A stretch of DNA of 64,000 nt from Phytohabitans rumicis. GTDB lineage: Bacteria > Actinomycetota > Actinomycetes > Mycobacteriales > Micromonosporaceae. The notes beneath the pieces were generated by a model. That model saw only the letters and a program-made list of their open reading frames with translations. It searched no databases and had not been told where the DNA came from. Position numbers and translations under genes: made by a program. Below are positions 18,692 to 30,100 of this stretch, piece by piece. Where the stretch lies: NCBI RefSeq assembly GCF_011764445.1, contig NZ_BLPG01000002.1, positions 372,001 to 436,000 on the forward strand. The letters are read 5' to 3'. The first letter of the stretch is position 1; the number at the start of each line of letters is the position of its first letter.

Positions 18692-20565
18692 CGCCGGTCT
18701 CCCCCAGCCCCGCGGCGACGGTGGCCCTGCGGCCGCTGGACGGCGCCCGCCTCGCGGACGGCTTCTGGGCGCGCCGGGCCGTCACCAACCGCGCCGCGAT
18801 CCCGGTCGGGTACGACCGGCTCGCCAAGGTCGGCAGCATCGCGAACCTGCGGATAGCGGCCGGTTCACAGGCCGGCGAGGCGGCCGGGCAGAGCTTCCGG
18901 GACTCCGACGTGTACAAGTGGCTGGAGGCGGTCGCGTGGGAGCACGGCCGTGATCCCGACCCGGCCCTGCTGGCGTGGCTGCGCGAGTTCGGCGGCACCC
19001 TCGCCGCCGCGCAGCGCAAGGACGGCTACCTCAACTCCGCCATCCAGATCTGCGGCGAGGAGCCGTACGCGGCGCTGTGGATGAGCCACGAACACTATTG
19101 CGCCGGGCACCTCTTCCAGGCCGCCGTGGCGGCGGCCCGGGCCACCGGCGAGACCGGGCTGCTGGAGGTCGCCACCCGGTTCGGCGACCACCTCGCCGAC
19201 ACGTTCGGTCCCGGCGCCGACCTGCGGCCCGAACTGGACGGGCACCCGGTCGTCGAGATGGGCCTCGTGGAGCTGTACCGGCAGACCGGCGAGCGGCGCT
19301 ACCTCGACCTGGCCCGGCACTTCGTCGACGCCCGCGGGCACGGCTGGGCCGCCAAGTCCGGCTTCGACCCCTCGCACTACGGCGACCCCGCCCACTACTC
19401 CGACCGGGTACCCGTGCGCGAGGCGTCCACGGTGGAGGGTCACGCGGTGCGGGCCATCTACTTCGCCGCGGGCGCCACCGACGTCGCCATCGAGACCGGC
19501 GACGCCGAGTTGCTCGCCGCGGTGCGCCGCCAGTACGACGCGATGCGCCGGGGCAAGCAACACGTCACCGGCGCGGTCGGCTCCCGGTGGGACGGCGAGG
19601 CGTTCGGCGAGGCGTACGAGCTGCCGCCGGACCGGGCGTACGCGGAGACGTGCGCGGCGATCGGTGCGATGCAGTGGGCGTGGCGGCTGCTGCTGGCCAC
19701 CGGCGAGCCGCAGTACGCCGACCAGATCGAGCTGCTGCTGTACAACGCCGTCCTGCCCGGGGTGTCGCTGACCGACGCCGACTACTTCTACGTGAACACG
19801 CTGCACCGGCGCACCGGCGCCCGGGGCGACCTGGAGCGCTCCCCCGCACACGGCCGGCGGCCCTGGTTCAACTGCGCCTGCTGCCCGCCCAACGTGATGC
19901 GCACCCTGGCCAGCCTGCCCGCCTACCTGGCCACCGGCACCGCGGACGGACTCCAGGTGCACCAGTACGCCCCGGCCTCCCTGCGCGCCGGCGAGTTCGC
20001 CGTGGACGTCGACACCGCATACCCGTGGGACGGCCAGGTGACCGTGACCGTGCGGGAGGCGCCACCACGGGAGGTGGAGCTGGCGCTGCGGGTGCCGGAC
20101 TGGGCCCAAGGGTCCACTCTGGACGGACGACCGGTGCCGGCCGGCGCGTACGCCCGGGTCCGGCGGGTGTTCCGCGCGGGCGAGCAGGTGTCGCTGGACC
20201 TGCCCATGCCCGCCCGCCTGCTGGTGGCCGACGACCGGGTGGACGCCACCCGCGGCTGCGTCGCGGTCGCCCGCGGCCCGCTGGTGTACACCATCGAGCA
20301 GCCCGACCAGCCGGACGGCGCTGTCCTGGAGGACCTGCGCATCGACCCGTCCGCACCACTGCACCCCGAGCACCGGTCGGACCTGCTCGACGGCGTCACC
20401 GTCCTGCACGCCGAGGGCGCGGTCCTGGAGCCCGCCGGCTCGCCGTACCGGGCGTACGGCGCACCGGCGCCGCGGACGCGACCCGCGGCGCTCACCCTCG
20501 TCCCGTACTACGCCTGGGCCAACCGCGGCCCGCACCCCATGCGGGTGTGGATCCCCACGATCTGA
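18688..20565 (+). CDS. GH127-type glycoside hydrolase (beta-L-arabinofuranosidase family, DUF1680)
   Basis: This 625-residue protein without a signal peptide starts at ATG 18688, overlapping the sialidase stop (ATGA). GH127 uses a zinc-held cysteine nucleophile: here FNCACCPPNVMR supplies Cys396, Cys398 and Cys399, and AETCAAIGAMQW supplies Glu320, which match the Glu and Cys cluster of the characterised bifidobacterial enzyme HypBA1. Family members cleave beta-L-arabinofuranosides, and some related groups act on other sugars. Being cytosolic, it would process oligosaccharide brought in by the divergently encoded ABC importer. Confidence 0.88.
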   Translation: MTPVSPSPAATVALRPLDGARLADGFWARRAVTNRAAIPVGYDRLAKVGSIANLRIAAGSQAGEAAGQSFRDSDVYKWLEAVAWEHGRDPDPALLAWLREFGGTLAAAQRKDGYLNSAIQICGEEPYAALWMSHEHYCAGHLFQAAVAAARATGETGLLEVATRFGDHLADTFGPGADLRPELDGHPVVEMGLVELYRQTGERRYLDLARHFVDARGHGWAAKSGFDPSHYGDPAHYSDRVPVREASTVEGHAVRAIYFAAGATDVAIETGDAELLAAVRRQYDAMRRGKQHVTGAVGSRWDGEAFGEAYELPPDRAYAETCAAIGAMQWAWRLLLATGEPQYADQIELLLYNAVLPGVSLTDADYFYVNTLHRRTGARGDLERSPAHGRRPWFNCACCPPNVMRTLASLPAYLATGTADGLQVHQYAPASLRAGEFAVDVDTAYPWDGQVTVTVREAPPREVELALRVPDWAQGSTLDGRPVPAGAYARVRRVFRAGEQVSLDLPMPARLLVADDRVDATRGCVAVARGPLVYTIEQPDQPDGAVLEDLRIDPSAPLHPEHRSDLLDGVTVLHAEGAVLEPAGSPYRAYGAPAPRTRPAALTLVPYYAWANRGPHPMRVWIPTI

Positions 20566-20610
20566 GGGAGCCGCCGGGCGCTCCAGCCCGCGCGGCGCGT
20601 TCGCCGCGTC

Positions 20611-20710
20611 GTCGATCAAGAAGTTCAGCGTCGATCAAGGGCATATGGCCGTGCTTTGATCTCCGATCCACGACCGTTTGCCCTTGATCGACGCACGATC
20701 CCTTGATCGA
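20611..20710 (+). repeat. 100-bp dispersed palindromic repeat, copy A
   Basis: The unit has an outer stem GTCGATCAAG with CTTGATCGA and an inner 16-bp stem GCGTCGATCAAGGGCA with TGCCCTTGATCGACGC around an asymmetric centre. It aligns without gaps over 100 bp to the reverse complements of 20763-20862 and 49361-49460. It sits between the converging GH127 and AfsR-type genes. Confidence 0.85.
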
Positions 20711-20762
20711 GGTGACGCAGACCGGCGCGAGCTCAAGGTCGCCGTGCCACCCCGCCGCGTCC

Positions 20763-20862
20763 GTCGATCAAGGACTTCCCCGCCGATCAAGGGCAAAGGG
20801 TCGCGGAAAAGAGATCCAAGCACGGCCATATGCCCTTGATCGACGCAGAGGTCCTTGATCGC
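20763..20862 (-). repeat. 100-bp dispersed palindromic repeat, copy B (inverted)
   Basis: This is the same unit as copy A in the opposite orientation, separated from it by 52 bp. It keeps four GATCAAGG-type half sites and the core GATCAAGGGCATATGGCCG in reverse complement. The left inner arm differs (GGGCAAAGGG), so the inner stem is slightly shorter. No gene lies in the 333-bp interval that holds A and B. Confidence 0.85.
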
Positions 20863-20898
20863 CGCGGAGAGCGGCGGGCGGGGAGAATGGCGGGAGGG

Positions 20899-23800
20899 TT
20901 AGTCGGCGCCGAGGGCGGCGCGCAGGTCATGGCGGGTGCCGGCGCCCAGGCGCTCACGGATCGTGTCCAGGGTCCGGCCCACCGCGCGGGAGTGAGGAAG
21001 AGCGCCTCGGCGATCTCGTGCTCGTCGGCGCCGTCGGCGTACCGTGCCGCGATCCGCTGCTCGCTCGTCGTGAGCGGGGCCGGCGCGGGCGGCGCGGCGG
21101 CGCCGTCGTGGCGCAGCGCGTCGGAGATCTGGCCGCACAGCGCCTCGGCGCCGCAGCGCCGCGCCACCTCGTACGCCCGGTACAGCAGCGAGGTCCGCTC
21201 CGCCGTGGCGGTCGCGGCGTGCGTGGCGAGCGCGTGCAGAGCCCGGGCGTACTCCAGCCGGCCGTGCGAGCCGGCGAGCAGCGCGACCGCCTCGCGCAGG
21301 TGCGGGACGCCCGCGGCGCCGCGCAGCACGCCGAGCTGGCACAGGGTGCGGCCGAGCAGCGCCGGCGCGCCCCACCGGCGGGCCACGGCCAGTTCGTCCG
21401 ACATAACGTCGATCGCCTCGGCGCGGCGCCCGATGCCGGCGAGCGCCCGGGCCCGCAGCGACCGCGCCGGCCGCCACGTCGGGTTCGCCATCCCGGGTAC
21501 GAGATGGGCCACCGCGTCCAGCCGGGCCAGCGCCTCGGCGTGCCGGTGCTCGGCGATCAGCACCGCCGCCTCGGCCTCACCGAACAGCCGCGCGCCGTCG
21601 GCGATGCGCGGCCGCGGCCGGACCCGCTCCACGAGGGCCCGCGCGCCGCCGAGGTCGCCGCGGTCCACCAGGATGTCGATCATCAGCGCCTCGACGAACG
21701 CGTGGGCGAAGGTGGAGCCCCACTCGCGGACTGCTCGTACGAGGTGACGAGCGACTGGTACGCCTCCCGCAGGTCGCCGCGCAGCCACTCGGCGTGCCCG
21801 CGCCAGAGGTGGGCGGCGAGCGCCGCGAAGAGCGAGCCCTTGCGATGGGCGTGCGCCTGGGCCGCCTCCCAGAACGCGAACGTGTCCTCCTCAGCGAGGT
21901 TCAACGCCGTCCCGGCGGCCGCCCACAGCAGCCCGTTGTCGGCGTCCAAGAGCACACCGTCAGCGATCGCGAACCGCGCCAGCGCCACCGCCCGCTCCCG
22001 GTCAGCACTGTCCATCACCGCCTCCCAGGCGAGGTCGGCGGCCAGCATCCGGGCGCCGGGTCCGTCGCCGTGTACGGCCGGTGCCGGCCCGCGCCATCGG
22101 CGCTGGTCGACGTCGTGCAGGTAGCCGCCGATCCGGGCCAGGGCGAGCAGCCCCTGCTTGTCGTCGTCGCGCCCGTCGCCGGGCTCGCCGAACAGTTCCG
22201 CCGTCGCCCCGCGCGCGAACGTGGACGCCTCGCCGACCGGCCCGGCGAAGACCAGCGTGCGGGCGAGCATCAGCGCCGCCCGGATCCGCGCCGCCCGGTC
22301 CGGCAGCGTCTCGTACGCCTCCCGCAGGTGACGAAGGGCGGCCTGGCCGTCCCTGGACGCTTGCACCCGGCCCAGCTCGAGCAGCACCAGCGGGCGCCGG
22401 TCCGGCGCGGGCGGCTCGGCGAGCGCCCGGGTCAGATAGGTGGCCGCGGCGTCGGCCGCGCCCCGGTCGCCGGCCCGTGCTGCGGCCCGGCCGAGCACCC
22501 GCACCACCCACGGATCGCCGCGGTGCGGCACGTGCAGCAGTTGGGCGCCCACCTGCTCGGCGCTGGCGCCGACCGCATCGAGGGCCCGGGCCGCCCGGTC
22601 GTGGTGCATCTGGCGCTCGCCGGGCGGCAGGTCGCGGTAGACCGCGTCGGCCACGAGCGGATGCACGAAGCCCAGCGGGTAGTCGTCGCGGAGCACCTCG
22701 GCTCGGGCCAGGGCGGCGACGGCCGCCGCCGCGGCGTCCTCGGGCAGCTCGGCCAGCGCCGCCACGGCGGGGAGCGCGGCGCCGTTGCCGAGCACGGCGA
22801 CCGCCCGCGCCACCGCGGTCGCGTCCGGCAGCAGCTGGGCGAGCCGGGTCAGCACCAGGCTGGACACGGCTCGCGAACCGATCGCGGTCACCGTTCCGGC
22901 GTGTGCCGCGTCCGGGCGTACCCCCTGCGCCTGCACGGCCCGCAGGAGCTGGCGCAGCAGCAGCGGATTGCCCGAGGTGGCGCGGTAACACGCGTTGACG
23001 AACGCGCCGTGGGCGCCGGCGAGCCGGCGGCGGACCAGGTCGCCGGTGCCGTCGACGGTGAGCGGGCCCGGCCGCACGGAGGTGGTCTCCGGGCTGTGCG
23101 CCAGCTCGGCCAGGAGCGCCTCGTCGTCGTACGGGCCACCGGTCCGCAGCGCCGCGACGATCACGACGGGCAGCCCTTCCATGCGGTGCGCCAGGTAGGC
23201 CAGGTACCGCAGCGACGCGGTGTCGCACCACTGCAGGTCGTCGACGGTCAGCAGCAGCGGCCCGTCGCCGGACAGGCGCACGGTGAGCCAGTACAAGCCG
23301 TGCAGGACGGCGAGCGAGCCGTCCGGGGCGGCGGCGACGTCGAAGACCGCCTCGGCGGCCCGGGCGGCGCCGGTCAGCAGCCGGGCGCCGCGCTCCGGTT
23401 CGGCGACGGCCGGCTCGAAGAGCTGCCGCACCGCGCCGAACCCGTACTCGCGTTCCAGGTGGCCGCCGCGGGCCGCCAGCGTCTCGAACCCGAGGCCGGC
23501 GGCCAGCCGCCGGGCCTCGCCCAGCAACCGGGTCTTGCCGATCCCGGCGGGTCCTTCGACCAGCATCAGCCGCGCCCGCCCCTCCAGCGCACCGGCGAGG
23601 CAGCCGCGCAGCTCCGCCACCTCGCGTTCGCGCTCGACGAGGTCGTCCACTACCGGCGGCTCCGCCACGGCGTACCCGGGACTGCCGGACCCCGGCGGCG
23701 CCGGCACCGGGAGCGACTGGGCCCGGACCTCCTCCTCCAAGGCCCGCAGCGCGGGCCCGGGGTCGACGCCGAGCTCGTCGGCGAGCGTCCGGCGGGCGCG

Positions 23801-24475
23801 GCTCAGCGCCGCGAGCGCGTCGCCCTGCCGGTGCGCCCGGTAGAGCGCGAGCACGAGCAGCCGCCAGCGCTCCTCGCGCAGCGGCTGCTCGCCCACCAGG
23901 GCCTCGATCTCGGGTACGACCACCGCCGCCTCGCCGCAGCACAGGCGCGCCGCCACCAGCTGCTCGCGGGCCACCTCCCGCAGCTCGTGCAGGCGGGCGA
24001 TCTCGGCGGCTGCCCACGGCTCCCCCGCGTAGTCGGCGAAGGCCGGCCCGCGCCACAGGGCCAGGGCACGGGTCAGCACGGCGACGGCCTCGACCGCGTC
24101 GGCGGCGCCGGCCGCCCGCAGCAGGTCTTCGAACTGGCTGGCGTCGACGGTGTCCGGGGCGATCCGCAGGGCGTATCCGGTGCCCTGGCTGACGATGACG
24201 GAGCCGCGCGAGCGGGCCGCGCGCCCGGGCTCCAGCACCCGTCGCAGGTGCGAGACGTACGACTGGAGCGCCGCCAGTGGCCGGGGCGGCGGTTCGTCAC
24301 CCCACAGGCAGTCGATCAGGCGATCGCTGGAGACAGCGTCGCCGCGGGCCGTCACGAGCACGGCGAGCACCGCCCGCTGCCGGCGCCCGCCCAGCTCCAA
24401 CGGGTGCCCGGCGCGGGTGGCGGTGACCGGGCCGAGCACGTTGAGCCGCAGCTCGTCGTCGAGGCCCGCACGCAC
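20899..24475 (-). CDS. AfsR/SARP-type regulator with AAA ATPase, TPR and LuxR HTH; two apparent frameshifts
   Basis: This large regulator is about 1192 residues once single bases are restored near 21735 and 20985 (both beside G/C runs). Domains in order: OmpR-type winged helix (LRLNVLGPVTATRAGHPLEL, VSSDRLIDCLWG), BTAD (about 110-260), an ATPase with Walker A EGPAGIGKTRLL and Walker B LLLTVDDLQWCD, a long TPR-like helical region, and a C-terminal LuxR-type helix-turn-helix (LTTSEQRIAARYADG, RAVGRTLDTIRERLG). GTG 24475 is the likely start. SARP-type proteins activate specialised clusters. It diverges from the PhoD/DUF6603 cassette over 211 bp containing a phased repeat array, so that cassette is the obvious target. 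Confidence 0.85.
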
Positions 24476-24589
24476 AGACGCCGTCCCCCAATCGCCCCCC
24501 GCAGCGCCAGACCCAAAAACCTTATGCCACCGGGCGAACGGCGACTGTCGGCCAAGCGACGCTCCGGCTCGGCCGATCGTCCACATCTG

Positions 24590-24609
24590 ACTTGAGCCGC
24601 GGCTCAAGT
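24590..24609. promoter_or_regulatory. Perfect 20-bp palindrome in the divergent promoter
   Basis: ACTTGAGCCG is followed directly by its reverse complement CGGCTCAAGT. The right half ends in TCAAGT, which is in phase with the downstream 11-bp array. It is a candidate dimeric operator. Confidence 0.55.
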
Positions 24610-24669
24610 CGCGGTTAACCGTCCACAAAGTACCCCGCAAGTCGGACGCAAGTGGGCCGCAAGTGGGCC
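24604..24669 (+). promoter_or_regulatory. 11-bp-phased GCAAGT direct-repeat array (SARP-type operator)
   Basis: GCAAGT occurs at 24637, 24648 and 24659, exactly 11 bp apart, each followed by a GG-rich spacer. Weaker members in the same phase are CAAAGT at 24626, TTAACC at 24615 and TCAAGT at 24604. SARP regulators are known to bind heptamer direct repeats with 11-bp spacing near promoters. The array lies between the AfsR-type gene and the start (24687) of the five-gene cassette. Which of the two directions it serves is not clear, because no good -10 follows it on the plus strand. Confidence 0.65.
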
Positions 24670-24686
24670 GGGGCACGCTGGCGGCC

Positions 24687-27150
24687 ATGACTGACCTGTC
24701 GCCGGCGGCCACGGAGCCGCCCTGGAAGCTCGCGCAGCGGCTGGAGAACCTGCCGATCGTGCTCGCCGGGCCGATCGTGCGGCACGCCACCGACACCGAG
24801 GTCACCGTGTGGCTGGCGCTCCGGCAGCGGCAACGGGTGCGGCTCGTGGTCTACCGGAATCGGGACGGCTCGGGCGATCCGATCGCCGAGGGCACACGGA
24901 CGACCGTGGCGGTGGGCGCGCACCTGCACATCGTCGCGGTCACGGCGCGGGTCTCCGGTGACGACGAGATGACGGCGGGCGTCAGCTACCGCTACGACGT
25001 ACGGCTGGGCGACGGTGCCGGTCAGGGGCTCACGGATCCGGGATCGTGTCGTGCGACGAGGACGACGAGGTACGCCGGCAGGTGCTCGGGTTCGGCGACG
25101 AGACGCTGCCCAGCTTCGCCCTCCCGCCCGGCGACCTGAGCCGGCTGCGGATCGTCCACGGCTCGTGCCGCAAGCTGCACGGCAAATTCAACGACGGGTT
25201 GGCCACCGTCGGGTACCTCATCGACAAGGCGCGGGCGGAGAGCACCGCCGAGGACCCGTGGTCGCTGATCCGCCCGCACCTGCTCCTGCTCACCGGCGAC
25301 CAGATCTACGCCGACGACGTCGCCGACAGCGTGCTCGCCATGTGTACGGACTTCGGCGACACCCTGCTCGGCTGGCCGGTACCCGGTGAGTGGCTGCCCG
25401 GCGTACCCCTGCCGAACTGGCCGACGGCACTGCCCCCGGGCACCCGCACCGACCTGGCGCTCGACGCCGCCGGCTTCACCGGCGGGCTGAAACACCCGGA
25501 ACTGGCCAAGAGCCATCTCATGGGACTCGGCGAGTTTCTGGCGATGTACCTGCTCGCCTGGTCACCGACGCTGTGGCCGGACGAGCTGCCGGTCAGCGAG
25601 GGCGGTGACTGGTGGGAACGCCAGTGGGTGCAGCAGCTCAGGCAGACCTTGCCACGGGTCCGGCGCGCGCTCGCGAACGTCGTCACCTACATGATCCTGG
25701 ACGACCACGAGGTCACCGACGACTGGAACCTGAGCCGGGACTGGTGCCGGCGGGTCTGGGGCGAGGAGGAGCACGAGTCCACGCCCAAGCCGCTCGCCCG
25801 GCGCATCGTCACCAACGCCCTGCTGGCGTACGCGCTGTGCCAGGCGTGGGGCAACACCCCCGACCGGTTCACCGCCGCGGGCGCGGCCGGCACCCAGATC
25901 CTGACCGAGGTCGAGGGCTCGCCGGGCGCGCCGGACCGGCCCGGCTGGAACGGCCAGCCGTACCGGCAGCCGGTGCTCGACCGGATCGCCGACCTGCTGG
26001 GCGTGCCGACCGGCCGGCTCCCGGCGGCCCGGCGCGGAGCCTCCGTGCTGCCCAAACACACCAGTGCCCTGCGGTACGACTACAGCGTCACCTGGCCCGG
26101 CCGGCCGTTCGAGCTGATCGTGACCGACCCGCGCACGGCGCGCATGTTCGACCCGGACCCGCAGGCGGCGCCCGGTGTGCTCTCGGACGACGCCCTGGTC
26201 GCGCAGCTGCCGGCGCCGGCGGCGGCCCCGTACCTGACGATCGTCGTCATCCCGGGACCGGTGCTCGGCGTGCCGGTTGCGGAGCGGCTCCAGCGGAAGC
26301 TGACCAGCGAGCTGAACAACTACTATCTGGACGACGAGGCGTGGGCGCTGCGCCCGAAGACCTACCACCGGCTGCTCGGACGGCTGGCGCACCGGCCCCG
26401 CGTGCTGATGCTGTCCGGCGACGTCCACATGGGATTCACCATCAAGGCGGGCCTGTGGGCCCGCCAGCCCTACGGCGAGCCCGCTCCGGTGGCCACCCCG
26501 CTGCGCAGCGACATCGCTCAGCTCACCGCCAGCTCGTTCCGTCACCCGGCCGGGCACACGTTCGCCCTCACTGCCACCGGCTGGCGGGCGCTGCCCTTGC
26601 GGGAACTCTTCCAGGAGAACCTGGAAGACGCGGCGTGCTGGCCCGCGAAGCTGACACCCGAGGTCGACTGGGCCTTCCACCCGGCCGGCATCGGCAACTC
26701 CTGGCAGGACTCGTTCAAGCAGGAACCGGCCTGGCTGGACGTGACGGCAGGCCGGCAGCGCCCGCGGGTCTTCGTGCCCGAACACTGGCGGGTGCGGCTG
26801 CGGTACATCACGGGCTGGCGGCACAGCCCGGCCGTCATCTCCCCGGTGCGCCGACCCCGGAGGGTGCGACCGCCGGCGCCGTCATCGGCTGGGTCGGGGA
26901 CGTCCTCGGCGTCGCCGTCACCGCGGCGGAACGCCTAGTCGGTACCGAGGTCGTCGGCTTCAACAACGTCGGCGAGATCCGGCTGGCCTCCGGTGACGGC
27001 ACCGCGTACGGCGCGCTGCGCGTCACCCACCACCTGTGGTGGGACATCTCGGACACCGGCCGGCCGACCCAATGCACCATCGCGCCGGTGGTCCTGAACC
27101 CGACCGACTACTCCGACATCCCCGCGCAGGTCTGGGAGCCCAAGCCATGA
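24687..27150 (+). CDS. PhoD-like metallophosphatase/phosphodiesterase, first gene of giant cassette; two apparent frameshifts
   Basis: About 821 residues result when one base is restored near 25033 (GGG run) and one near 26850. An N-terminal beta domain (ENLPIVLAGPIVRHATDTEV, SYRYDVRLGDG) precedes the metallophosphatase core with GDQIYADD (about 204), LDDHEVTDDW (about 338) and LSGDVHMGFT (about 576), the metal-binding blocks of the PhoD family. A further region (AGAVIGWVGDVLGVAVTAAE) follows the core. Classical PhoD is Tat-exported, but no signal peptide is present here, so the enzyme is probably cytosolic or exported with its partners. It overlaps the next gene (ATGA). Substrate unknown. 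Confidence 0.82.
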
Positions 27151-30100
27151 GCGACTTCGACGCCGGCCGCGCGCTGGCCCGCGAGATCGGCCTGCTGCTG
27201 GAACCGATCCGGGCCGCCACCGACGACCCGATCCGGCTGGCCCGGCTGCTCACCGAGCTGGGCTGGGACCTGAGCAGCCTGACGAACTTCCCGGTGGACC
27301 GGTTCCGGCAACTGCTGGACAACGTCCGCGCCGCGGTCGAGCAGTTGCGCAAGCTCGCCGACAACCCGACCACCGACCTGGCCGCGTACAAGCCGCTGCT
27401 CGGGCAGCTGCGCACCTGCTTCACCGCGGTCAAGGACCTGCGCAAGGCCCTCGACGGCATCGCCGGCATCGAGCTGCCGGACGCCCCGAAGCTGGGCACC
27501 GACCTGGTCAACTGGCTGGTCGTCACGTACCTGCGGCAGCAGCGGCCCACGCTGGGCACGGTGCTGTGGGCGCTCGCGCTGATCGACGGGCCGGCTCCGG
27601 CGTCCGCCGTGGTGCTGGACCCGCAGTCCAAGTTCCCGGTGCGGTACGCCTCCTCGGTGCCCCGGGTCCGCCTCGACCGCCTGCCCGACCTGCTCCGCGA
27701 CCCGCTGGACACGCTGCACGAGCGGTACGTCGGGCCGGACGGCCTGGCCACCCGGGAGCTCACCGACGCGGTAGCCGACCGGGTCCTGCCCGCCCTGGCG
27801 GACCTCCTCAACGAGATCGGCGCCGTCGCCACGTACGGGTACGACGTCCCCGAGCTCGGCGAGAGCGCGGAGGCGGCCCGGCACCTGCTGCACGTACGGA
27901 TGCCCGGCGCCGAGGACCCCGCGGTCCCACCGCTGTTCGAGCTGGTCGCCGGGCTTCTCGGGGACGAGGACGCGGGACTCGGCCTGGTGCTGTCGCCGCG
28001 CGGGACGCTCGCGCTGGACCGCGAGTCCGAGGACTGGCGGGTCACACTGACCACCGCGCTGCAGGCGGCCACCGTCATCGCGGTCGGGCCGGACGGCCTG
28101 CACACCGACCTGGACAGCACGGACGTCCGGCTGCGCGCCGACCTGCGCGTCGTGCGCACCGTGTCGGCCGGCAAGACGCTGCGCATCGGCGCCGTCGACG
28201 GTACCCGCCTGGAGATCAAGGGCCCGTTCACCGTCACCGCGTACGCCGACCTGAGCCGGGACAACCAGGACTTCGGGGTCGAGCTCAGCGCGGGGCGGCC
28301 AGGCTGGTCGTCGCCGCCGCCGACGCCGGCGGCTTCCTGCGGGAGGTCCTGCCCGCCGGCGCCAAGCTGGACTTCCAGCTCGGCATCGGCTGGTCGCGGC
28401 GGCGCGGGCTGTACCTGACCGGGTCCGGCTCGCTGAAGGCGCGCTTCGACGTCCCCGCCGCCCTCGGCGACATCGCCCGCCTCGACCAGGTGGTCGTCGC
28501 GGTCGACGTGCCCAGCGACGACGCCGACCGCGCCATCGGCCTGTCCGCCGTCGCGTCCGGAGAGGTCAAGCTGGGCCCGGTCACGGTACGGGTGGAGGGC
28601 GTCGGCGTCGGCGGCCGGCTGGACTTTCCCGAAGGCGGCGGCAACCTCGGCTTCGCCGACCTGGACGTCGGCTTCCGGCCGCCGACCGGGCTCTCGCTGC
28701 GCGTCGACTCCCGCGCCGTCAGCGGGGCCGGCTTCCTGTCGTACGACCCGAAGGACGAGTCGTACAGCGGCGGCGTCGACCTGGAGTTCACGAAGCTGCG
28801 GCTGTCCGCGCTGGGGTTGCTGGCCACCCGGATGCCGGACGGCCGCAAGGGCTTCTCCCTGCTCGTCGTCGTGAACGCCCGTTTCCCCGAGCCGATCCCG
28901 CTGGGCCTCGGCTTCCGCCTGGCCGGGGTCGGTGGCCTGGTCGGCATCAACCGCGCGGTCGACGTGGCGAAGCTGCGCGACGGCCTGCGTACCGGCGCCC
29001 TGTCCGCGATCCTGGCGCCCGGCGAGGCGGTCCGCGAGGAGCCGGGGCAACTGCTGCGCGACCTGGCCGGCTTCTTCCCGGTCACGCCGGGGCGGCACGT
29101 CTTCGGCCCGACCGCCCGGCTCACCTGGGGCCTGCCGACGGTCGCCACGTTGGACCTCGGCCTCGCGTTGGAGCTGCCGCAGCCGCTGCGGTTCATCGCC
29201 GCCGGCCGGGTACGCGTCGCCCTGCCGGACGAGCGCGCGCCCATCGCCCTGCTCAACATGGACGCGTTCGGCGTCCTGGACACCGGCGAGGGCACCCTCG
29301 CACTGGACGCCACGCTCTACGACTCGCAGATCGCCGGCTGGCAGCTGTCCGGCGACATGGCGCTGCGGGCGCGGTGGAGCGGCGAGTCGGAGTTCGTGCT
29401 GAGCGTCGGCGGGTTCCATCCGCGCTTCACCCCGCCGCCCGGCTTCCCGGCCCTGCGGCGGGTGACGATGGCACTCGGCGATGGCGACGTCCGGCTGCGC
29501 CTGGAGGCGTACCTGGCGCTCACGCCCAACACGCTGCAGCTGGGTGCGCGGGTCGAGGTGGCGGCCCGGATGGGCGACGTCACCGCTGACGGGCACTTCT
29601 CCTTCGACGCGCTGGTCCGGTTCGTGCCGTTCGGCTTCGAGCTCGACCTGAGCCTGGCCGTACAGGTGCGCTGGAAGGGCAAGCTCCTGTTTGGACTCAC
29701 CGCCGACCTGCACGTCGAGGGGCCGGGCCGCTGGCACGTGCGCGGCCAGGTCACCATCGAGCTGCTGGGCCTCAAGGCGACCAAGCGCTTCACCGCCACC
29801 TTCGGCCAGGCCCAGGAGGTGCCGGCCGCCCCGCCGCAGAACGTCGCGCACCTGATCCGCACCGCCCTCGCCGAGCGCGGCGCGTGGCAGGTCGAGGAGC
29901 GCGCGGCGCTGCCCGCGCTGACCATGCGCACCGGCATCACCCTGTCGGACCTGCTGGTCTCGCCGTCGGCGCGGGTCACCGTACGGCAGAAGGTGGCTCC
30001 GGTCGGCGGCATCCGCCTCGACCGCGTGGGCCAGGCCCGGATCGAGGGCGACCGCCAGGTACGCATCCAGGGCGCCCGGCTCGGCGGTGCCGCGACGGAC

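Noticed and set aside
21794-24595. A 933-codon plus-strand frame opposite the AfsR-type regulator
   Set aside because: It has no recognisable motif, while the minus strand shows Walker, BTAD and HTH motifs over the same bases.
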